Of a stretch of 64,000 nucleotides of DNA, positions 23,901-35,900 are shown piece by piece. Within the stretch, counting starts at the first letter, position 1. Each line of letters starts with the position of its first letter. The translations under genes were made by a program, and so were the position numbers. A model generated the notes under the pieces. The model was not told the DNA's origin. It made no database searches and saw only the letters and a program-made list of their open reading frames with translations. Source of the DNA: Benincasa hispida (Eukaryota > Streptophyta > Magnoliopsida > Cucurbitales > Cucurbitaceae); the NCBI RefSeq assembly GCF_009727055.1, contig NW_024064153.1:1033832-1097831 (forward strand). Direction: 5' to 3'.

Positions 23901-26900
23901 CTTGAATATGTTTCATTTGTCTCTTTTTCTTCTCCTCCTTCATTGCACCTTTTTTCTTCTTCTTCTTCGTGATCTCCCCTTTCAATTTGGCTTGCTTGAA
24001 TTTCACTCGCGAGCTTCAATTGTGATTCATTGGATTTTTTTTGTGCAAATTCATAGCTTCGAGTGATTTCTAGCCTTTCTTGAATTTTTTCCAAAAGACC
24101 TCAAATTTCCTCCATTCTCTTCCGAAAGTCCTCTTGATAGATATTCTTATTTGAATATTTCTGTTTTCTTGAAAATATTTCGACCTACATATTTGTGTTG
24201 GGATGATGCATGGGTGTTCTATGATGTTGGTCATTGTTAATTTTGTATAATATTATTGAATAATCAAGTTAATAAGAATAGAGAGAAATAAAGAATAAAT
24301 AGACACCAATAGACTCAACAAAGGAAAGAAACAGAAAAGGAAAAATACTGAAAAGAAAACAACGTGATAAGGAAAAGATACAAGAAAAATATTAATTAGA
24401 ATAAACCCTAATTAACTTTAGCACCTTCTCTTAAACTCAAGGTGGTAGAGTAACAACCAACTTGAATTTTGTGAAGCGATCAATTGAAGCCAATGATGGA
24501 AACTGAAGAAGACTCGCGAATCAAATTACGACATATGTGGTTTGGAAGCAGAGACCCACAAAGAGCTAAACATAAAGAATTTGTGGGCTGGAAACAGAGA
24601 TCTGCTTGGAAAGATCTAAAACAGAACCCACGAACTGTTGATTTGAAAACAGAATAGAGATCCTGGAAGATCAGAAAATATAACAAAGGCTGAAATTGAA
24701 AAATAAGAACGTAGAACCAACTAAGTAGGTTAAAACAGGTGAACCAAATCTGGATCTGCCTTTGTTGACGGTGGATCGAAGGAGGTAGAGATTGGACAAA
24801 AGCGGAGGCTGAAAAAATATAAACCCTAGGCTTTAGGGCTCTGATACCATCTTAAATCACTGGTTGCCCAAAAGCTTTGGGTCAATCGATGATTTAAGAT
24901 GGTATTAGAGCAAGTTGGTTCATGGTGTCATGTGTTCAAACCTCTGCAACGTTGCTTCCTCCCCATTAATATTCATTTCCACTTGTTGGGCCTTCTTCAT
25001 ATTTCAAGCCCACAAGTGAGGGGAGTGTTAGATGATATATAATTAAATTTACGTCCACCCACTAGCTTAAGCTTTTGGGTCAATCGATGATTTAAGAACC
25101 ATGTTAAATCAAAATTATATTATATTGAATAATTAGAATACATAATCAACCTTTTACAAGATGAATCAATAGACATCGAGAAACCTCTAAAGAAAAATAT
25201 ATAAATCGGAAATACCGAAAAGGAAAAATAATAATTAGGAGTAAATCTTAATTTCTTTAACACTCTTCCTCAAACTCAAGGTGGTAGAATGAGGAACAAC
25301 TTGAATTTGTGAAAACTTTTAAATCAAATCAACAGATCTAGCCGTGAAACAGAATTTCATGAAGAACAAAAATACGAAGAACTTCTAGACTAAAAACAGA
25401 AACCCACGAAGAATGAAAACCAGAACTTTTGAGTTGGAAACAAAGATCCTCATAGAGAGATCTAAAACAAACTTATGAAGAATGAAATAAGAACTTCTGG
25501 GCTAGAAACAAAGATCCTCATAGAGAGATCTAAAAGAAAACCCACCCACGAACGGTTGCTTTGAAAACGAAACAAAGACCCACAAAAGTTTTTTTTTTCT
25601 TTTTTTTTTCAATAGCGGATTTGCCATAATTGCAAATAAATAAAATTGGACCAACTTGAATCAAACTAAACTGAGTGAACCAAACTAATTAAATTGAACC
25701 AAACTGAAACCATTTAACTAAAAGTAAATTGAACCGGGTTGACTAAACCAGACTAAAAATGAACCAGATCAGTTGAAACAAAACTGAACTGGTTTACACT
25801 GATTTTGTTTGGCTTCTACTAATGCATGATAGAACTCCATGAATGAAATCAAAGACAACTGAGGGACATCTTGTAGCAGATCTAGACTACGCCGGTCAGA
25901 TTTGGATGGATGATGGTCAACGGGGTTGGGTTGCAACTGATCTGGAGAAACAGAAAGGAAGCACAAACGCGAATTGGTAAAAAACATGGATTTGAGAGTA
26001 GACGCCATTTGAGAAACACAGATCTTTTACAAAATTAGTGGACGAGCGATAAATCGAAGATGTAGTGCGAATAGAGCGATAAGTAAGTTCATTTCCCCAA
26101 GTTTCTCAACTCCATCCACCTTTGTAAAAAGGTAGTTAGCTTGTAATTAGTGTAAATGGGGAAGTGATTCAACTATTGAGGTCATTCCTTCATTCAAATA
26201 TTTGGGTTGTAATATTTCTAGAGGGAAATCTCCCCTTGGCCAATTGTGTGTTTGTGTGTTGCTTAGACTGTCGACGATCCTAGGGACAAAGGAAGGGTGA
26301 ACTAGGAGAGTAAACCTCTTGATTGCTGCATTATGGGCATGCCTTCAATTCGTGAGATTAGTCGAGGTGCGTGTAAACTGGTCCGGACACTTACAGATAT
26401 AAAAAAAAAATGAAAAGAAAACCTCTTAGACCGCACGGTTAAGGTAAAAATTTTATTCTTGATTTTAAGCATGTGACACCTAGCCTAAGATATTGAATTA
26501 TTTTACCGGTAAAAGACCCTTCGTCATAGTAGTAAAGGCCATCAAGCATTCTAGCACTCCCAATCATCTTCTCCAAGTCCTGGTGCTGAAAAATACAATG
26601 AGATTAAAAAAATATTACACAATAGTTAGAATCTCTAGGAAGTTTGCTGTTGGGTAAAAGATTACAAGCTACTTTTGGAACATGGAGGATAAATTTTAGA
26701 GAACTATTGCCCATCAATTTAATGGCCCTTTGCCTGCAATAGAAAAAAAAATTTTCATCCCCAATTCTAATTTTCTCATTGCAACGTGAGGGAGAGTATG
26801 AATCAAAAGAAAGAAGAAAACTGATCATATGATCTGAAGCTTTGCAATCGATAATTCACAGAGAAGAAGAACTTCTACAAGAGAAGGCCCTAGGATAATT

Positions 26901-29900
26901 GCCTATTTGTGCCAAGGATAATATGCATTACTAGAAGATAAATCAATTGATAGCAAGTTCATGAGTTGATCCATACCAAATGGTGACACTTAAGTCAAAT
27001 CGAAGCAGACATAGACTAAACCTGATTTGAACCGAACTAACCTTGAGTTGAACCGAATTTCAACCAAACCGGGCAGAGAACCAGTGAAACAAAAATTAAG
27101 CAGCCACCCAAATACCAGCGAGACTAAAGACATTGAAATCATATCTGGAACTATTCGAATCACCCTTGGATGAGGCTAGATTTCCCGAAGAGGGTGGCTA
27201 TAGCTCCGAAAAAGGTCAACAATGATAGCTATAGTGATAATTCCGGGGTGGGTTTAGACGGAACACAAAGTGTGTGACTGTACTCAGTACTTTGGAGAAT
27301 AAATCTCTTATTATTTAATCAGACAAAAGATACATATAAATAAACAAGTGAAAAAGCTTAATCTAGGGAATGTAAAATTACAATAAAGGACAACTATAAT
27401 TACAAGAAAGGACAACTATACATATTAATTTAAATACATATTATCACACTCCTCAAGCAGAAAAAGAACCAAGCTGCAAGAAAAGCCCTTAGTTGGGTTA
27501 GAGGACCCTAAAAACATCCCTTCTCCCTTGCTAGGCAGATACTCCCTAATCAAAGATAAGAGAGCTGCAATATTTATCGTTTCCTATTGAATAAAGAGTG
27601 ATCGAAGTTGTGCAAAAAGGTGGGAGAGCTCCCAAAATGAATGAAGACTTAAGCCACAAAGTAGTTTTACATTGAAGACAAATGACATGAATGGAGAAAC
27701 ATGAAGCAGATGAATTTATCCAAAGATTACTCATAAGGATGAGGATCATACTTTTTTGCTATAATTCTATGCCGAAGGGTGGTAGACTTAAGGAGTAATC
27801 AGAAGAGCCATTGTTACGATTCCTTAAATTCCCTAAATCTATCTCCCCAAGGTTTACTGACTTCCTCACTGCCCTCCAACTCACAAGATGCACCCGTATA
27901 CCATCGTCAACCCCTCACCAGAAGAAATCTTTCATAAGCCTCTTAAGACTTTTACACATAGAACATGGAGTTCTGAAAAGGGAGAAGAAGTAGATAGGAA
28001 TCACACTCAACACGGAGTGAGTTAGTGTCATTCTACCATGTTTGGAGAAATTTTTCTTCCATTCTTTTTCACTTAGTCCACCACGAGGTTCCAAAAAGAC
28101 AATCCTCGGATATTGTCTGCTGGGGTGGGCAAGGTAGGAAGAGGGAAAAGAACCAATCTCGCAACCAACTTGAGCGACCCAATTGTTCACCTTCTCGGGG
28201 TCACAATTCAAGATTAAAAAGAGTCTTCAGACTATGTCCATTTCATGTCTCGTGTTTGTGGATGTGCTTCTTAGATTTCATTGGTCTAATTTGTTTCTCA
28301 TGATTTGCAATGCATCATCTATTTTTGTGTCTGGGATCATGACCGTTGACGCAGAGCTGTGCCACCCGAAACTAGATTATTGATTCTTCAAATCTTGAGA
28401 AGATCAAATACTGACAATTTAATCGAATTACTCATTTTATTTTGATGAAGTCTATGCACAGAATTATCATATATATATATGTATTTTAATTTCCCCCTAT
28501 CTTGTAGGTATTTAAAACGAGGTGTAAATGAAAAAGGTAGAGTGGCAAATGATGTCGAGACTGAACAAATTGTTTTTGAGGATGTCCCTGAAGGGGTTCC
28601 TATGCAATTAAGTTCTGTTGTCCAGAATCGTGGCTCAATCCCTCTTTTCTGGTCACAGGAAACTTCGCGCCTGAACATAAGGCCTGATATTATATGTATG
28701 ACCTTATTTCAATTGTAATTGTTTTCATTCTGCTGTTGTATTATTCCTTGAACCCAATTTTGTTTTCCAGTGTCGAAGAAGGATAAAAATTATGAAGCGA
28801 CGAGACTTCATTTTGAAAATCTTGCTAAAAGATATGGAAACCCCATAATTATATTGAACTTGATAAAGGTATTTAGTTTAAATTTGTATTTTTTTGTACT
28901 TTCATAATACTCACAATGATGGTTTAACATGCAATGGATGGAAGTTGCATCACGTTGTATTATGGCCCAATACTAGGGCGCCTGTAGAAGTTTTCAGATT
29001 CATGCTTTATTTGAATTTATTATCAGTCTCAAGTTATATTTGGCTTTTCATGAGAACAGACGCGTGAAAAGAGGCCACGAGAATCTATTCTTCGTGCTGA
29101 GTTTGCTAATGCTATTGACTTCATTAATAATGATCTATCTGAGGAGAACCGTCTTAGGTTTCTTCATTGGGATCTACACAAGCATGCTCGGAGGTCTGTG
29201 TCTTGTAACATGAGTTTTGGGAACTTGTTTGGAATTTTTGGTTGTGTATTTTTTACTTGTGACATGCTGTTTGGTTTCCTTTCGTTAAATTTTTATCTGG
29301 AGCAATACTAACTTCGGTTTTGATATTTTTCCTTCAATATCCAGTAAAGCTACAAATGTTTTACTGCTTTTGGGGAAAGTGGCTGCTTTTGCGTTGACAC
29401 TTACAGGATTCTTTTATTGCCAAGTTACTCCAGCTTTAAGATCTGAAAGGTACTTAATTTTCCCGTCATTTTCATTCATTTTCAGATTCAATTACTTTCT
29501 TGGCCATTTGTATGATGGAAGCATGTGTGAACAAGTATCTCATCCTCGTTGTTCTCTATCTAAGCTCTTTGCTGATTATTCATCTTGAGGTATTTGTTCA
29601 ACGGAATGTTTTTAATTATTCTTCAGAGCTTTAGTCTCTGTGTTGTAATTTGGCTCTAGCCTTGTAGTAGCATGTTTGTAGTTTTTCTTTTCTTTTTATT
29701 TTTATTTCCTCTCATGTACTTTGAGAATTAGACCCATCATTATTTCAATGAAAAGTCTTGTTTCCGCTTAAAAATAGTATCTCATCCTCGTATCAATTGA
29801 ATGCAACAGTGAGCAGGGTACTTTTTTCTTTTTAAATTAGGATTCATATAATGAAAAGATTCTAATGCTGATGATAAACTTATCCAATACAACTTCAAGA

Positions 29901-32900
29901 CTCTCAACACTAGAACAAAGACTAAACAGAGAAAATGAAGGCACTCCAATTCAAACATAAATTTTAAAGAGAAAAAATTAGCAAAAAGCTTGGAAAGAGA
30001 ACACCAAGAAGATGCATTGATCCTTGCAACATTAAATCAATCGAGCCATTGAAAGGATTTATCTTTTTTTGAAATGGAAAGAAGCCTCTTCATTGAAGTA
30101 TTGAAAAGAGACTATTGCTCAAAGTACAGTAAGAGAGACAAAGGGCGGAAGAAAGCTAAGGATCGGGAGATGCATCCGGGAATCTCAACTAGGTTTCACC
30201 CCATAGCATCCTCATCATGTCCACAAATAATCTAATAAAAATATTCCAAAGAATGAAGAAAGCAAAAATACAATAATTAAACTAGAACAATACATCATGA
30301 GAGAAAACTGAAGCTGGAAAAATAAAAGAAAGCCAATTTAAATATATGTCTTGAATGGAGAAGTCTTTAAAGACTTGGATAAAGTGCACCAAGATGAAGC
30401 ATTTAACTGAGCTACTTCAAAACAATCCATCCACTCAAGTTGTTTGGCTTGAAAAAAATACCATGAACTACGTATTTCATTCTCTTTGGTTATATTGTAG
30501 TTTATTTTTTAGGAAGATATTCAAATTTAAATTTAGATTAATATTTATTTGATAAAATATCTTAATTAATATATATTATTTTGTTGAGAAAAATAACAAA
30601 TAAAACAATAAAACTATATTAATTTATGAGGGGTTAGGAGCGTTTTTGGTAGTTAGGTTAAAAGAAAAAAATGCTCTCCCCTCTCTCCTCCTTTTCTCCC
30701 TTCCCCCACGCCCCCCCTTCCGACCACTCCACTGGAGCTCACCATGCCCTCCCTAAACTTCCCTCCTTCTGGCCGCCTCCCTCACCCCTCTCCCTTTAAC
30801 CTTCTTCTGGCTTCTATCATTCCTCCTTCACTCTGTTTTTGCCCTGTTTCTAGCCATGACTTCGTTCTCTTGCCGTATCCTTGACCACGCCTTCCATATG
30901 GAGCAAGAAGGATCAAACTTCCTTTTAAAAGACATAAAAAAAGGACAGTCCATTCTTCTCTCCTTAACCTCAGCTAATTGGCTTCTTGAGAGCTTTCGCA
31001 GACTACTGTATGGTTCCACCTTTAAGTTTTTCCTTCTAAAGGAAAGAGTTGATCAAAGCTTCATGAGGCTTGCCAAATTTCGTGCAAAAGAGAGTTGGTT
31101 TGTTGAATGTGCTGTATGGCCAATCACAGGAGGAAGAAGGAACATCCACATCCCGTTCGGCAACGAAAAAGCAGGCTGGCAAGACTTCAAGGAGATGATC
31201 GATAGCTGCATCCAATACTTCAAAAAATCCCCTGTTCTCCAGGTTAGTTCTTCTTCATCTCCTCCCTCTACTAAGCTTAGTCCAGTCGGTTGTACCAGCC
31301 CTACTCCACCTCCCTGTGAGAACTCTGCCCTCCCATCCTTCCTTACTCCACTTGTGAAGAAACAGAGCAACCTTGCTGTCTGGTTAAAGAAGAATGATGA
31401 TGTCTTGCCTGAAAATTTTAGTAACCTCTGGATTATCTCAAGATTTATGGCATCTAATGGGTGGAAGGAAATTGCGATAGAACTAAGCACATCTAGGCAC
31501 CAATGTCATCATCAATCCTTTGTTTGCAGACAAAGCCCTCATCAAACTAAGACAAGGAAACCTCAACGAAAAAATGCCAATTCAGAGTAAATGGACTAAG
31601 TTCGGCCCTTTTCATCTTCATTTGGAAAAATGGAATTCAGTCAGTCATGGAAGGGCCTCAGTAATGCAAGGTTATGGTGGTTGGATCAAAATCAAAAACC
31701 TTCCCTTAGATTATTGGTTAGGGAAAACTTTTGAAGCAATTGGGGCTTATTTTGGTGGATTAATTGCTATTGCTTCAGAAACTCTTAATCTCATCAACTG
31801 TTTAGAAGCAAAAATTCAAGTCAAGAAGAATTTATGTGGATTTATGACAGCCACCATTGAAGTTACGGATGATATTCATGGAAGTTTTTACTTAAACTTT
31901 GGTGACATTGCTTGCTGTCATCAGCCTTTAAAACTACCCACTAAAGTTTTACTTAAAGACTTCTCCAACCCAATAGACCTAGTTCGGTTACAAGATGCTC
32001 TAAAGGATGAAGATGCCTCATCCCAATTTGATGTAATTGATTTATCTAATTGGTCTTTCCTATTGTCAAATAAATCTAAGCCTAAGTTCTCACGAAGTCC
32101 AAGTGCAAAAGCAGAAAAGTTGAAAGAATTCCAAAAGCCACAGACTTCAATCATCAATCTGGGAGAAATAAGGGAAGTCGAAAAGCCATCTTGCTTTTTT
32201 AATGAGGCTGACGAAGCAAATCACTTAAATATGGAAGCTGAAAAGTCCCCCCTACTCACAGCCGCAGCCTTCTGAAAAGGATTTTTTAATTCAAAGGAAG
32301 CCGAGAAGCCCCCCTTGCAGCCGCAGTCATTTGAAAGATCATCTGGCATATTAAAGGAAACTGAAAAGTCCCCTGTTTTTGCTGTTTCAGATAAGGCTCC
32401 TCGTGTTCCACGGATAGATATTAATTCATCTGCTGCCATTAAGATGAAAGAGAAAGAAGTTGAAAAGCCACCAGTGCCAAAGAGAAAAAAGAAAGCAAGA
32501 TTTTGTGTCCCCTGCAATGTGGTGCTTCCCTCAGTCTCTTCCTCGTTTGAGCATGTCTTAGCCAAGCCCGAAACCCAAGCCCCTCATTATCTTTCCTCTT
32601 CCCCTGCTCTCTATCTCAATTCCTCTCCCCTGCTCTCCCCTGTTTTTCCAGATCACTCGACCTCCCTGCCTTCTCTACCCTCAAACAGCCGGTCCCCTCC
32701 TTACCCTGCTCTCCCCTGTCCTAACAGAGTAATCTTTTGCTCTGTCTCTGCTTCCCCCAAGCCTCCTCTTCCTCCCCTGAACATTAAACCAGCCCTTAAA
32801 TCTAGCAAAACAAACTAGAAACGGCTAAACAGAGCCCGTCCCCCCTCTTGCCTCTTCAAAACCTTTTCCAAACACTTTATCAGAAGATAGCACCTGAGGG

Positions 32901-35900
32901 AACACCCCAAAGGCCTCGGACTCAGCCTCAGCTCAGTCTCCTCCCAGCCCCCAGAAGCCAGAATTTCTTCTTTTCCAAAGCAGCCTTTTAATTCCAGGTC
33001 AGATTATCCATCTTCTCTTCCCCCTTACAACCCGGCTGGACCACCACCAAAAGAAACCCCTATTTTCACCCCTAAACATCAATCAATCATTGAGAGAGAT
33101 TGTCCTCCTGATTCCCCCTTTAGTATCAGTACAGAGGAAAACGATTGGCTTATCAATTCAGAAGATCATGATGAGCCAAATCCGGAAGAAACCCTGCTTG
33201 CTGACCTAAATACCCTGTTTCAAACAGGGGAGGACCTTACTGCCGAGACTGAAATCCCCAATCCTGCCCTTTCAGCCTTTCCTTCAACCCCTTCTGACCT
33301 CCCAGCACACCTTCTGAGCTTAGTCACTGAATGCAACCTATTATTGGACTAACCATTGGTTGGCATTGATAACTGTTCTCGAAAAAATGAAGATAGTATC
33401 CTGGAACACCAGAGGTCTCAAAGACATTAATAAAAAGATTGGCCCTTAAACGATCTTAAAGAAAATTAACCCTTCAATTGTGTTAATTCAAGAATCTAAG
33501 AAGGAAAATTTTGATGCAAGTTTCATTAAATCTTTATGGAGTTCTAATGGGAATTCGTTAGAATCTTTTGGTGCTTCTGGTGGGCTGTTAACAATGTGGG
33601 ACACAAGCTTAATTTCAGTAATAGAAACCCTCGAAGGCGGTTACTCTCTCTCAATTAAATGCAACACTAATTGTAAAAAGACTTGTTGGGTCACTAATGT
33701 ATATGGGCCAACCGATTACAAAGAAAGAAAATTTGTGTGGGAAGAACTTCTGTCCTTGGTAACTTATTGTGAAGACGCATGGTGTATGGGTGGTAATTTT
33801 AATATCACAAGATGGGCACACGAAAGATTTCCCTTGGGTAGAAGCACTAGAGGCATGAGAAAGTTTAATAAGTTCATTGAGCAAGTAAAACTCATAGAAA
33901 TCCGATTGAGTAATGGGAAGTTTACATTGTCAAGGGAAGGCATCACTGTTTCAAGATCCTTACTAGACTGCTTCTTCATATCAAAAGGCTGGGATGAGTT
34001 ATTTGAAAACTCTAGAACCAATAGACAAGCTCGGATTTTTTCAGACTACTACCCAATTTTATTAGAAGCCAGATCATTTAGTTGGGGTCCTTCGTCGTTC
34101 AGGTTTTACAATAGTTGGCTACTCAACAAAGATTGCATCCAAATTATAGAGAAAGCATGGTTTGACAGCAGAGTACATGGTTGGGCTGGTTTTGTATTAA
34201 ATCAGAAACTGAAAGATGTGAAAACAGCAGTAAAACAGTGGCATCACTGCAATAAGGAAAAATTAAAACAGAAAGAGGAGAGGTTGCTAGCAGAAATTGA
34301 AAATTGGGGTACACTTGCTGAGAATTCCCCACTGTCCAGCACTGGTTATGCAGCTTGGTCTTCTTCAAATCAGAACTAATGGCCTTATATAGGTTGGAAG
34401 AAATTAACCTATTGCAGAAGAGTAAAATAAACTGGCTTAAGCAGGGAGATGAGAATACAAGCTTTTTTCACAGATTCTTAGCAGCAAAAAAGAGGAGAAA
34501 TTTTATAAACGAGTTAGTTGATGAAACAAGGGGTCCCAACAAAGTCGAATGCAGAAATTGAAAGCCTAATACTCAACTTTTACCGCAGCCTTTATCTAAA
34601 ATCTTCAAGGCAAAGGCATCTCCCTTTAAATCTAGATTGGCTTTGTGTGAACTCGAATCAGAATCTTCTCCTGCAAAATAATTTTTCAGCCACAGAAATC
34701 CTCTCAGCCATAAAAACCCTTGGCAAAAGTAAAGCCCCAGGCCCCGATGGCTTCACCACTGAATTTTTGCTGAAATTTTGGTCTATTCTCAAGACAGGCT
34801 TCCAAGATACCTTTAATGACTTCTACAAGAATGGCAAGATCAATGCGTGTATAAGAGAGAATTTCATTTGCTTAATTCAAAAGAAGAAAGTAGCAATCAA
34901 GGTAAGTGATTACAGACCCATTAGCTTAACCTCATTAATCTACAAAGTCATTGCTAAGGTGTTAGCCGAGAGATTGAAAGGGGTAATGTCCAACATCATT
35001 GCTCCATCCCAATGTGCTTTCATAGAAGGAAGGCAAATTTTGGATCCCATACTTATAGCCAATGAAGCGGTGGATAGAGCAAAAAAGAAGAAGGGATAGA
35101 TCCTTAAACTTGATATGGAGAAAGCTTTTGACCGAGTTGGTTGGGATTTTCTAGAAAAAGTGCTTTGGGCCAAGAGCTTCAATCAGAAATGGATAGAATG
35201 GATTTTGGGATGTGTCAAAAACCCACTTTACTCGGTCTTCATTAACGGGAGACCAAGGGGAAGAGTGGCCGCTTCAAGAGGGCTTAGACAAGGTGATCCT
35301 CTCTCCCCTTTTCTTTATCTTCTAGTCAGCGAAGTTTTGAGTGCATTAATTTCTAAACTCAACCAATCCGGCATCATTGAAGGGTTTTTAGTAGGCAAAG
35401 AGCAAGTCCAAGTCTCCATACTCCAATTTGCGGATGATACCTTATTGTTTTGCAAATATGACAGCACTATGCTGTCAAAACTTAAGCATACAGTGGAGCT
35501 CTTTGAATGGGCAGAAGGTAAATTGGGATAAATCAGCACTCTATGGCATTAATGTGGATGATAGTGAGCTCTATACTACGGCAGCTTCATTAAATGTTTC
35601 GGCTGACCATCTCCCTTTCCATTATCTAGGGTTGCCTCTAGGGGGCTACCCAAAAAGAGCCTCCTTTTGGTAGCTGGTCCTAGATAAAGTACAAGGTAAA
35701 CTCGACAAATGGAGAAGATTCAATCTATCTAGGGGTGGAAGAGCCACTCTTTGCACCTCAATCCTTTCAAACCTTCCAACCCATTACTTGGCCATCTTCC
35801 TTATGCCCGAAGGGGTAGCAACTAAAATGGAAAGGTTAATACGAAGTTTCTTTTGGGAAGGCAATAAAGGCAGCAAGCAAAATCACTTAGTTAAATGGGA

